Shown: positions 1 to 10,228 of the stretch, piece by piece
How positions within the stretch are numbered: the first letter of the stretch is position 1
Layout of the letters: each line of letters opens with the position of its first letter
NCBI GenBank assembly: GCA_903813345.2
Contig: CAIIXF020000006.1
Location: 16,372,348-16,436,347, forward strand
Direction: 5' to 3'
DNA: 64,000 bases
Source: Owenia fusiformis
Lineage: Eukaryota; Annelida; Polychaeta; Sabellida; Oweniidae
Position numbers and translations under genes: made by a program
The notes under the pieces: model-generated
Databases searched by the model: none
The model's input: the letters and a program-made list of their open reading frames with translations, nothing else
What the model was told of the DNA's origin: nothing

Positions 1-2
1 AG

Positions 3-182
3 GGCCGCATTCAAGTGGGATCAGATGCTGACCTTGTTCTCTGGGATGCCAACAAGACGCGCACTATCTCAGCCAAGACACATCACCAGGCAGTTGACTT
101 CAACATATTTGAGGGTATGGTGGTCCATGGTGTTGCTTCTACTGTGATCAGCGGAGGAAGAGTTGTACTGGATGAAGGAGAG
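3..182 (+). CDS. CRMP: CRMP exon A (partial at 5' side)
   Basis: This exon gives 60 codons in frame from base 3, beginning [10 protein letters not shown] and ending VVLDEGE, with donor GTATGT at 183. It encodes the end of the amidohydrolase domain ([19 protein letters not shown]). The upstream splice site lies outside the window. Confidence 0.9.
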
Positions 183-3100
183 GTATGTTCCATCAACACC
201 ATATTATATAAAAACTGTAAACCTAGACTAAAACAATTCAAGGTACAAGTACATAACATTACTCTTTTAAGTTTTTCAATAAGAGAACAAAGTTTTTTCA
301 ATCGAATGGTGTCATATGTCATAGGAAATGATTTATCTTTAAAATGATATATAATACATGGCAAAGTTTAACATGTATCATATTTCTTGCATTGAGTAAG
401 TTATTAATTATTTTGTTGTCACGTTTTAGCTTCACGTCACCCAAGGTGTGGGCAAGTTTGTTCCAACCCCTGTCAATGCTGAACATGTATATGGCCGTGT
501 ACGAAACAGGGAATCGGTGAGTTAATTAGACAGGCTTACACATTGGTACTGTCTAACTCACGCTACATAGAGTTTGCTCCCCTGTGTTATAGCTAAGGCA
601 ATTGGCTATGTGCACTAGCAAATTTGATGGGATGATCAGTCCATCATGGTATGATAGGAATTACACCGGAATTAATATATTAATCATCTTAGAATTTGTA
701 TGTAAATAACTTTAAATTTCCATTAAAATAGTAAAATGTTCTGGACAGAATGTATTCAGGACAGTGATGAAACAATGTTTGAAAGGATGAAAAGAACATT
801 TTGTAAGAATTTCTCATGGCAATAAATGCATACATTTCTATAAAATACCTTTTTTACAGGCCCGTATTCCACAAAAGGTAGTTCGTGATCCATATGAAGG
901 CAAAGTCATCGAGATTTCCAATACTGTCGCTGACAGCCATGCTCCCATCAATCCAATCTGTCCCAATGCCATCAATGGTGCAGACCCCTTCTCCACACAT
1001 AGCAGACCCCCTACAAGTAGTGGCGGTAGGAACCTGCAGGATTCTAGCTTCTCTCTTAGTGGTAGGCGTGGTTTGGCTTTTATATGGCACACCCAGCAGA
1101 AAACTTTGATATCTCAAATATTATCTGACACAGGGTTAATTTGGGGGAGTATGAGTTTCATAGGGACTAGGAGTTTCACTTATGTGACATGTAAAGTCTC
1201 AATTGTACAATTGTATATTGCAGTGTCATTCACATGCCTTTAAATTACCTTCTACAATGTATTTATTCAGAAAATATCAAATTGTAAAAATTTCACTTAG
1301 GGCAAATCTGCACTGGGCTTATCAAAGGGAAAATGGGCCTATTAGGCTAATTATTAGTGCAATTTTATCTTTATACTTCATCCTCTTTTTTAGTCACACA
1401 TAGCACATTAACTTTAATCTCACATCATCATTGTAATTTCAATACTATTTCATAACAAAATTTAAAGTTTTCTGCTTCGGTCATAGCTACATTATTTAAC
1501 AAACAAATCAGTCAACGATTCCTTTATTGAAAGATTTTGCTCATGTATTTGAGGGGTAATCGTTGATATGGTCAGCTCATAAAGCTGCACAGAAGTGTGT
1601 AATTTTCTACATGTGAATTGAAACCTTCCAAATTACAATTTCTTTGTGTCATGATGTCCAATCAAGACAGTATCTAGTGGGCTTTGTATAAAAAACCTCC
1701 TACCTCATAACCACCTACCCACCTACGTGGGACATGATACAGTCATTGAAGGGTTGAATTTTAAAGATTTTTAAATCTCAAAATAGCTCTAATTATTAAC
1801 ATTTCTACAATTCTGTCTTTATTTTATGACTAGACGGATGACAGATCCATAAATAAAGGCATATGGGTGCATTGTAATGTGTAATGACCCAAGGGCGCCC
1901 CAGGGGAATAACTAACTAAAGACAGCGAGCATAGGTCCAACAAGCCAGATAAAGAAATTGAAAGAAAGTGTGCTAAATTCGATGCCCCAAGTGGGAATCA
2001 AGCCCAGCTGGGCTGTAGTAGCAACTTGCTATCAAGGATTGTTACAAATGCATCTATAATTCATCATGAACTAAGATTTAATAAACTAAGATCTTTAAAA
2101 TTGAACCCTTCAAAAACTGTATCATGTCCAACGTACCTGGGTAGGTGGGTATGAGGTAGGAGGTTTTTTATACAAAACCTATCTAGTGTATACATACAGT
2201 ATCTACACTGAGATATCGTAACATTACTGAAGGATCCACAAAAACTTCAAAAGTCATGATACATTAAAAACAAAGAAAACATTTGTTAGATTTCAGGAAT
2301 TCTGAATTATTTGAAATGTTTCAATTCACAATCTTATGAGAGCCATCATAGTGGTTAATTTTATTGTAAGTTTTATTACCACCATGATATTGAAATTTCA
2401 TATTTAAAAGGGAATGAGCCCAACGCTGCGTATTATGCAAGCTTCAAATATGACAACGCGAGGCCATGACATGCAACAGCGCATTAAAGTACTTACTAAC
2501 TAAAATGCATCATATTTCATCTTTAAAAGAGCAGCATGTTTTTAAGAGAAATGTCTTAAATAACTTTGATACAATTAATCTATGAATATGATCTGATTTA
2601 ATATCATGGGTGGAAAAATGGTGGCCATTGAGTTCCTTTGTTATAGTTTTAATTGATAATGTAATAAATTCTTATAATCACATAGAAATGGCTAACGGGA
2701 CAGGTATAGTGAAAACTTTATTTTCAAATGTTTCCATGCAACAGATGTCTCCATAGCAACTCCCAGTTTAGTATCTATTTAGTTTAGATATGATTTAAGT
2801 TTTACTTACCACAAGTCTCTCATGCATTAATCTGCTAAAAGAATTGAGTTAGCTCTCTATGAACCCTCAGTTTTCTTTATTTATCCCATTGAATTGGGCA
2901 CGTGGGGGACAAAAAACTTTTCTCCAGATGAATGCAGGATATATGAGACTTATGGGTCATTCACCTTTTAGTCCCCCTCATTTTGTTCAGATTCTGCAAT
3001 ATGATTTTCTTCCAAAGGGACAATGTTTTTAAAGTTTTGTTTATTTTTAGGATTTAGGCTGCCTGCTTGAGTTCAGCTTTTAGCATGGAATTTGTTAAGA

Positions 3101-4646
3101 ATGAGTTGCATATTGTTTAATGCGATTTAGAAATCACAAATTATTGTTATTAATATTTTTATAGAACTATTGTATTATGTTTGATTTTATAGTTTCTATT
3201 TTTCCATAATTTATGTAATCTTTCGGTTTTTGTTAAATTTTAATTTTAAACATTATTTCCTCATAATTTTTGCTTTCCATCTACCTACCAATCATTTAGT
3301 TCAAATACGCTTACATATTGTAGTAGTTTTAATATTATTTTCTCCTTATATTAAGTTTCTCCATATTTAGATTTAATCATCCATATTTTGTTATAATTAA
3401 CTTTTTAAATAATAAATTAGCTTTGTTATTATTAATTTTAGTGCTTTTCCCTCCTGAAATTATGAAATCATTTTTGCTATTGGAAATATCATGCATTACT
3501 GTAGGCAGCATATCAGCCTATGTATAGTACATTAACATTATACATACATCATTATCATATCTGATTAGTAGCCTGAACATACATTTACTTCTATACATAT
3601 TGCAAATATTTAATTTGATATGGTAATGAAGTGTCTAATGTATTGTACAGGAAATATTCAGTGGATCAGTTATTAATTTTTTATGTTACTATCTTTTAGG
3701 AGCACAATACGACGAGAAGAAAAATAAAAAGCCTGCTACTAAAGTATCACAGCCACCAGGGGGAGCTTCATCCTCAATTTGGTAGATAGGTGGCAGCACT
3801 GTGTAGCCATTCCTGATTGGCTGATACATTTCAACGTCATTTAACAGTCATGTGCCAATGTTAGTGCATATATATTTGAGACAAAATCTCAACATGCTGG
3901 AGACAAACTTTTTAAATTTTTAAAGTGCAATGCAGGCTGTTTGAACATGGAAACCCAGAATTGTCCTATCTTGAGGCAAATGGAACTATGTGTATGCATT
4001 ATATCATGTGGTCCTTCTATTGTAGCCTTGATGTTTTGGTGTATATTAACAAGCATGAGTTGCTTTCCCTCCCCAGTCACCACCCAAAATGTGTTCTGCT
4101 TAAATATATTGGAGACTGCATTTAAATATTATATGTGTTTATATAACTAGGTGACCAGTGGGACCAATCATCCCCACGAAAAACAGGGAAACAAGTAAAT
4201 CAGCCACCAGGGGGTGCTAGTCATCAATTGTGGTAGAGCCATCTAGTGGTAAATCATAGAACTAAGTTTGTTTGCAGACGGATCAATTTCATTGGATATG
4301 AGGTGCCACACCTGCAGTGATAATTCCATTTGAATTTTCCATTGAAAATATTTCAAATGTTTTCCCATTATTAGTGCAATATGAAAGTTAGAGGATCATC
4401 AAGTATCATCAAGTATCATCCTCATTGAATGGAATAAATCAAGTTATCATGAAGGAAGGATCACTCTCTCACATGGTCATATTTGCACTAACCTAAAACA
4501 CAACTACAAATGAAATATACAAGTTTTCTACAGAATTTTTTATTCATTATTTATTTGAAGGTTCTCAATTTGATGATCGTAGAAAACAAAAATCTGGAAT
4601 GCGGGTGTCTCAACCACCTGGAGGCGCCACCAGTCAACTTTGGTAG
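3..4646 (+). CDS. CRMP: Collapsin response mediator / dihydropyrimidinase-family protein, 3' end of gene
   Basis: This is the C-terminal part of a dihydropyrimidinase-like protein. The gene starts left of the window. Joined exons are 3-182, 430-516 and 860-1061, followed by one of three last exons (3700-3785, 4151-4236, 4561-4646). All introns are GT-AG and all phases agree. The first exon reads [10 protein letters not shown] and later NIFEGM, hallmarks of the amidohydrolase fold end in DHP and CRMP proteins. Exon 3 ends with [12 protein letters not shown], which closely matches the RNL..SGFSLSG segment of vertebrate CRMP tails. The terminal exons carry a QPPGGA motif matching the APPGGR region of CRMPs. 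CRMPs are cytosolic tetramers that regulate tubulin and axon growth. The middle piece (RDPYEGKV) looks more like DHP, so an invertebrate gene making both DHP and CRMP forms is possible. The metal-binding residues are outside the window, so catalytic activity cannot be judged. Confidence 0.9.
430..516 (+). CDS. CRMP: CRMP exon B
   Basis: Twenty-nine codons, [12 protein letters not shown] through RNRES, are flanked by acceptor TTTTAG and donor GTGAGT. The GVGKFVP stretch aligns with the G.GKFIPRKPF segment of dihydropyrimidinases and CRMPs. Phase is 0 on both sides. Confidence 0.9.
860..1061 (+). CDS. CRMP: CRMP exon C, start of the regulatory tail
   Basis: This exon has 67 codons plus one base, after acceptor TTTTTTACAG and before donor GTAGGC. 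It encodes a linker rich in S, T, P and N and ends [12 protein letters not shown], the conserved CRMP tail motif. It ends in phase 1 with a single G that each of the three downstream terminal exons completes to a glycine codon. Confidence 0.9.
1680..2179. mobile_element. 500-bp foldback element with 9-bp target duplication (MULE-like MITE)
   Basis: The ends are GGCTTTGTATAAAAAACC on the left and the complement of GGTTTTGTATAAAAAACC on the right. The terminal inverted repeat runs about 95 bp. TATCTAGTG is present on both sides (1671-1679 and 2180-2188), a 9-bp TSD. Long terminal repeats with 9-bp TSDs are typical of Mutator-like elements. There is no ORF. It sits in the intron before the CRMP terminal exons. 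Confidence 0.8.
2189..3699 (+). other. Rest of CRMP intron before terminal exon 1
   Basis: This is AT-rich intron sequence in which I see no gene. The last 700 bases are very T-rich, as expected for intron DNA running into the acceptor at 3698-3699. Confidence 0.5.
3700..3785 (+). CDS. CRMP: CRMP alternative terminal exon 1
   Basis: This exon is 86 nt after acceptor CTTTTAG and encodes a 28-residue tail counting the split glycine: [10 protein letters not shown], then [13 protein letters not shown] and stop. The AQ.D start matches the GAQIDD of vertebrate CRMPs. I see no AATAAA between this exon and the next, so its transcript may use a non-canonical poly(A) signal or the downstream ones. Confidence 0.88.
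4151..4236 (+). CDS. CRMP: CRMP alternative terminal exon 2
   Basis: This exon is 86 nt after acceptor ATAACTAG and encodes [10 protein letters not shown], then [13 protein letters not shown] and stop. It has the same length and entry phase as the exon at 3700. AATAAA at 4433 is a plausible poly(A) signal. The acceptor has a weak pyrimidine tract. Confidence 0.85.
4433..4438 (+). terminator. Candidate poly(A) signal for CRMP terminal exon 2
   Basis: AATAAA lies about 197 nt after the stop of the exon at 4151-4236 and before the exon at 4561. It would allow that exon to be a true 3' terminal exon. Confidence 0.5.
4561..4646 (+). CDS. CRMP: CRMP alternative terminal exon 3
   Basis: This exon is 86 nt after acceptor TTTGAAG and encodes [10 protein letters not shown], then [13 protein letters not shown] and stop. 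AATAAA at 4738 lies 92 nt after the stop, giving a compact 3' end. It is the third member of the tandem set. Confidence 0.87.
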
Positions 4647-4737
4647 AACTCCATCTATTGAGCCAATAATGAATTCAAGCAACTCAAGCACCTTCCAAAA
4701 GCTAGTCAAATGAAATCTAATTTCATCTGAAACGGAC

Positions 4738-4743
4738 AATAAA
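4738..4743 (+). terminator. Candidate poly(A) signal for CRMP terminal exon 3
   Basis: AATAAA lies 92 nt after the stop codon at 4644-4646, at the expected place for the gene's final cleavage site. Confidence 0.6.
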
Positions 4744-5510
4744 TTACAGGACTTTATCAAACAGTTCTGTTTTAATTAATTTTATAATTAACATTTGTCT
4801 GATACTAGAACCTAGAACATAGTTTTTATGTTGGTAGTTCAATGAATTGTTGTCTGTAGAAAACATGTTAGTTGTGTTTTAGAATTTTAGTGCCTTTCCT
4901 TCAATTATGCCACATTTCAATATTTGATGATGCATGTTATTATCAACCTTTGGCACTTCATATCCATAGTAATTGCTTGCTGTCTTTAAACTATCTGATG
5001 TTATAACTTCCATGATTTAATATGCAAAAGTTTACAGATGCATGATATTTCAATGAAATCCATTCAATTTGTCATAGAAGGCAAAATGGATGAATATTTG
5101 TGATATAATGACAAGCAATTTGAAAAATTATGTAGACAAGTATTGTTTTGCATTCTGGAATCATTTGGATCTTTAAAGCTCACCTTCTAGTTCACATTTA
5201 ATCAAAGAGATAACTGATTGCTATTATTAGTTATCTGATGCATGTAATAGTTAACTGGTGGCTGACATAGTTAACTGATGGCTAATATAGTTAAATGGTG
5301 GTACTGTTTAGGAAGGCAGAGTTGATTGTGATTGACTATGAAACATGCTTACATATACATGCAGTGTCAGTATACAAAACTATGTGTAAAAGGTTCATGT
5401 TCATTGTCAAATTGCTATTTCTGTTCTGCCTGCCTTAACCGATGAATGGGTATAAGAAAACAACATCAAGCTATGTATAAGGTATGTATTGTAGAGCTTA
5501 TTAAGGTGGG

Positions 5511-5581
5511 TAAAGCAGGACACGTTTTGGACTTGAATATGCATGTCATCAGTATTCTTCATTTTACTTTGCCTACCTTAA
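5511..5581. mobile_element. 71-bp mini inverted-repeat element with TTAA ends
   Basis: The sequence begins TTAAGGTGGGTAAAG and ends CTTTGCCTACCTTAA, an imperfect inverted repeat bounded by TTAA. A related copy lies at 6966-7047. TTAA targets are used by piggyBac and Kolobok families, but 71 bp is too short to classify. Confidence 0.5.
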
Positions 5582-6016
5582 TTAAACATACAAAATCCAT
5601 TTACAAATAACATCATACAGTTACTCATTCAATTCAAAAATATTAATGTTTAAAATACTACAGTAAATATGGGAATGTGGACAAACAGCTACATGTATTC
5701 AATAGAAAATGTGTTCCAAAGCAACATTGCAGGGTTTACAGAAGAAAGATATCTGACCCAAATGATTTTATTTGTATTGAGATGTAAAGGGAAGGTGTGC
5801 ATGCACTAATACAATACTAACAATTACAAAGGAGGTAAACCAATGCTGTAATGCAACACATGAAATATGGAGCATGGGATATGAATTGTCCTGTATTAAA
5901 GTGCTGTTAATGACAAAAATGGATAAATAGAATGACACTATGACTAACTGTATATGAAAGAACTGTGAACAGTCATGAGTTTGGGGAAATTACAATTCGA
6001 ATAGTATCATTGGATG

Positions 6017-6124
6017 TAGGCTAGTCTCGCTACAAGCCCTTGTGATCCCCCCTGCTCCTACAATAACTGTTTGAGAATGTGGGTAGTCCATTAGAGGGGG
6101 TCACAGAGGCTTGTAACTAGGCTA
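6017..6124. mobile_element. About 108-bp foldback element
   Basis: TAGGCTAGTCTCGCTACAAG at the left is mirrored by CTTGTAACTAGGCTA at the right. TGTGATCCCCC is mirrored by GGGGGTCACA inside. It is non-coding. Confidence 0.5.
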
Positions 6125-6177
6125 AGGTCTTCCATCTTACAAAGCATCATCACTTGTCACAATTAAAGAAAAATATG

Positions 6178-6228
6178 ATGTCACAAGAGTCACAATGATG
6201 TCACAAGAGTCACAATGATGTCACAATC
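6178..6228. repeat. 20-bp tandem repeat with CRE-like words
   Basis: About two and a half copies of GATGTCACAAGAGTCACAAT occur. Each copy holds TGATGTCA, one base from a CRE (TGACGTCA). No promoter is evident near it. Confidence 0.6.
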
Positions 6229-6965
6229 ACATAAGGTAGATTTCAATGAAAATGCCATCACATCATCTACAGCTTATAAAGCATGAAAAAGATGTAAAAT
6301 TTAAGACATCAAAAATTTAGTTAAATCAAGATTACCCTGAAAATGTCATTCAGATCATGTATTTCTTTTCTTTCTAAATATGAGAAAATGAGAGATTTTC
6401 TTGCATTTCTATACAGCTTTAAGTTTTGACTTCATGTCAGTTTACTTTATTCCTTGCTTATTCCACTCCTTTCCTGAAATATTTCACATTTCAAAACATT
6501 ACGGTACCTCAATGACATTTTTATTTACATTTTGATAGCTAACATATGTAAGGGTATTGGTGCTCTCTCTGTTAGTATTCTAGTCTTGCTAGTTTCCTGG
6601 CTGTGTTTCTCGAAATCAATAATCTATTTATTATATAAATCACACAGCCAAGCCAAATAATGTCTGTGTAAACTCCCAAAGTCTATTGGGGACATATAAG
6701 TTGTTCCTTATATGTTCTTTATTTGAGATATAGATGCATGTACTTAATACATGACTTGATACATGGCTTGAATCTGTTAACTATGCCATCCCAAAATAAA
6801 ATAAGAAAAAGATATCGAAACACAGGCTTGGTAACTAGATTAATGAGAAACTGGATGCAATTGCAAGACTATGTATCTTTCTTCTATTGCTAACACACAA
6901 TGTTATGTACTTGTCTGGAAATTTTTTAATGATTGATTATATGATACAGGTATTTCCTTGTTACC

Positions 6966-7047
6966 TTAAGGTGGGTCAAGCTGGTCAACTCTTGGACATG
7001 CTTCAAGTTAACTAGTCATGCGTCTGACTTTCCTTGGCTTACCTTAA
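6966..7047. mobile_element. 82-bp mini inverted-repeat element with TTAA ends
   Basis: It begins TTAAGGTGGGTCAAGC and ends GGCTTACCTTAA, the same family as 5511-5581. Confidence 0.5.
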
Positions 7048-8559
7048 AAAACAGTTCATTAAAGATAGAATCATGCAGTATATAGTGAATCCATAATTTC
7101 ATGTAATAGCCTACGCAAAAATCTTTTATTGAACATGTTTTGAATTTTAAAATATATTTAAGTAATGGGCTGATATCTAGTTAAATAACATAGATTATGA
7201 TGAATGGGGTATCACTTATGATTGTTTGAGGATTTTCTACTGAACATCATTTCAGATTCACAATCTACAACCCGGCAGCCATAGTTACCATATAAGGAAT
7301 ATTTAGCATTGAATGGCCATATATGGACATCAGAAAAATCATTGAAGGAATCGAGGAACTGTGTTATTTAAGAGTCATAATACATCATGTCATATCACAT
7401 GTTCAAGTATCTTTAATGCATTTATATCATAACACCTGTATTTTCGCTAGTTGATTAAAAATATGTGATAAAAAAGTCTTTGAAATGATTGGAAAATTTT
7501 AGTGTTGAATTGTAGGACTAGTAATTATGAGTCCTAAAAGAACTGAACATGTGATGGTACAATTTACATTTGACATTACAGCAGTACAACAGATGTAAAT
7601 GTGCCTTTATCAGTTTTTGTGAAGTCATGCCAGCTAGAATGATGAAAATCACCCTTAACTTATTACTGTAAAATATTATGCTTACATTAGTACTCATGTA
7701 ATTTTGCTTTCGTCATGCATGTATTCATACAGTACATATACATGTAAACAATACCGTAGGTGCAATATGGCAAACAGTTGAAGTTTATGCCCTTGATATG
7801 TGTAACAGTGCTTGAATTAACAATTGAGAAAATCGAGAAAATTTGCTGGTAAAGCTTTTCTAGTAATTCATATACGCTTTGTGATAAGTTCATATTACTA
7901 TGGAACTTAAGGCACACAATAGAACGATAAGGTGTAAAAGCAGTCTGATATAAATATGTATAAATATCTCGAGACAGATAGATGTATGTTTTTGTCACTG
8001 TTGTCATTTTTATATTTACAACCATGTATGGGCTTTTGTAAGTCTAAAATATATCTGATTTATAGGATGAAATTTGTTACTTTTGTTCAGTTTTGAGTAG
8101 TTGGAGGATCTGGAATTTTAAAATATGATGCGGAACCATGAGGGATGGGCTTTAAAAGGATTAGGAGGGATAGAGATGAGTTGTAAGTGAGAGTTTCAAA
8201 AAAACTGTCTCAATTTTACACCTTTTTTCATTATTATTCCATGTCATGCCTACTGGTATACCTAAAAATCCAAAGTTCTGACTTTATTTCAGGATAATCC
8301 TTTGTTGTTAAGGTTATCTGGCAAAAATATTGGGATGTCCCCTTTTAACATGTTTTAAAATACTACATTTGATCAGATACAGGGCCGTGGGTGCGAATGC
8401 GGGCTACACCCATGAGATACATCAATTCCCCTTTTCAGAGAGTAATTTTGGATTTTCATGAAAAGATCTTTGAAAATATTGCTTTCAACACATGCTATCC
8501 CTTCTAGAACCAGGGCTGCAGCTTGAATAAACCTAAATCGTTCAACCAGAACAATGGGT

Positions 8560-8900
8560 TTAACTCAAGGTCCTTGCACTTAATAAAGTCAAACCCTGGG
8601 CTCTATAAACCTAGATAATATGGTCTATAAATCCAATACTTTAGGCTCTAAATTCAGACAATGCATGGGCTGAACATCTAAAACCTAGGCTCTAAGAATT
8701 CAGACACTGGGCTCTATAAATCCATACTTTAGGCTCTAAATTCAGACACTGCATGAGCTGAAGATCTAGAACCTAGGCTTGATAAAATCAGACACCGGGC
8801 TCTTCATCTGGACCCGAGGCTATATAAAAGACCCTAGGCTGTATAAATTTAGACCCTTAGCTTTAGAATCAAGACTTAGGGGTGACAAGAAACTCCAGAC
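8560..8900. repeat. Degenerate tandem repeat built on GGCTCTAAATTCAGACA-type units
   Basis: Words such as GGGCTCTATAAAT, TTTAGGCTCTAAATTCAGAC and AACCTAGGCT recur every 20-40 bases. Two neighbouring blocks of about 90 bp (near 8620 and 8710) are clear duplicates. It is non-coding. Confidence 0.6.
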
Positions 8901-9226
8901 CTATGGATCTAGAAACCTAAATAATGTATGGAACAGATAGAGAGCCAGGATTATGAGGGTATTAAATAATACTAGACTTTTATCACTGGCCCTAATCCAG
9001 CAGTCCACATGTTTGCAACCCTAGAGGATAATTATAAAGCACAAGCAAAATTAAGCACAAAAACATATCCATTTGATAAAAAAAAAGGATCAAGTTTAGT
9101 TGTATATGGTTGCTTTGAATTGAATCATGAATGACCCAGGCTGTGATGTCCACCAGGAGTGAGGGCTGAACTGTAAATTCACAACCAGTTATATCACCTT
9201 GCCTCAATCAAACAATATGGTTTATT

Positions 9227-9370
9227 ATGTCACCACCACAAGTGGTGACATATTGTTATGGCCTCCAACTTTTTTGTGAATGGTGGTTGGCAGGTGGTTT
9301 GCGGCAGTTGATGTTTGGAGGTCAATGTTCAGCATCTATAACAAATAGCATGTTGTGACATTTTGCATGT
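9227..9370. repeat. Hairpin-headed dispersed repeat, copy 1
   Basis: It starts with the hairpin GTCACCACCACAAGTGGTGAC, followed by ATATTGTTATGGCCTCCAAC. A near copy with the same start lies at 50645. The right limit here is uncertain. Confidence 0.5.
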
Positions 9371-10228
9371 TAATGCCTTGTTTCATAATTAAAATTATCA
9401 ACAATATAACACCACTATCAACATAACAAACGTCCTCATTGCAACTATGCTTCAATGGCCCAGACATCACAATCCTTAGAAGCCAAAGGAAATATTTAAA
9501 CCACTTGAGCTACACTGTAGTCTTGACCAATGTCATTGTGAAATGTTTTGTTTTGACTATAAAAAGTTGTTTTTGAAGGACTTTTGTTTGAAAAATTATG
9601 AACTAATATTTAAAATGAAATATTTAAAAGATGATAACCACTTCTTTCCAACAAAGACAGTCTATAATTATTGGTTTATTTTAGCATATTTAGAAAAAAG
9701 ACAAAAAATTACTAAATTTTGAAAATAAATGTTGTTCCCTAAATGACACCACTGCAGAACTAACGACATCACAATTTTCAAAAATGCCCAAAATAAATAT
9801 CAAATTCATTGATTGAAATAATGTAACTTTTAAGTTTACCTGAGCTATGCACTGGAGTTTAGAAATAGATAATAATGTGTTTTATAGTATAGAGTATTGG
9901 ATTTTAATGATTTAAAAATCAAGACTTGCTGCTTGAATGATGGAAAAATATATTGGTGGGAAATTCAAATATTTGAAAATTAAACCAATAATTTTTTTTT
10001 AAGTCATGTCAAATAATATTTGGATAATGAAATGATATTTTCACACTTTTGTATTGGGCCTGTGATATATTTAAAATCATAACAATAATCACAATGCTAA
10101 GGCTACTCAAAGTTTAAAATATGGTGAACATCACCTCCCTTCTATGATTTAGGCAAATTTTAAGTGAATTCAAAAATGGTGATCTTAGAATCTTGAAATT
10201 GAGATTATGGTGAAAGAATTGAAAACTA

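Larger units (their letters stand above)
4744..10228. other. Intergenic region between CRMP and the 4.3 kb element
   Basis: I find no supportable gene. The region holds small inverted-repeat elements (6017-6124, 5511-5581, 6966-7047), a 20-bp tandem repeat (6178-6228), a degenerate repeat block (8560-8900) and a hairpin-headed dispersed repeat near 9227. Open frames here, the longest at 7687-8025 on the minus strand, have low-complexity composition and no family likeness. Confidence 0.5.

Noticed and set aside
7687-8025. 112-codon minus-strand frame
   Set aside because: Composition is AT-driven and rich in Y, T and I. There are no motifs and no splice context.
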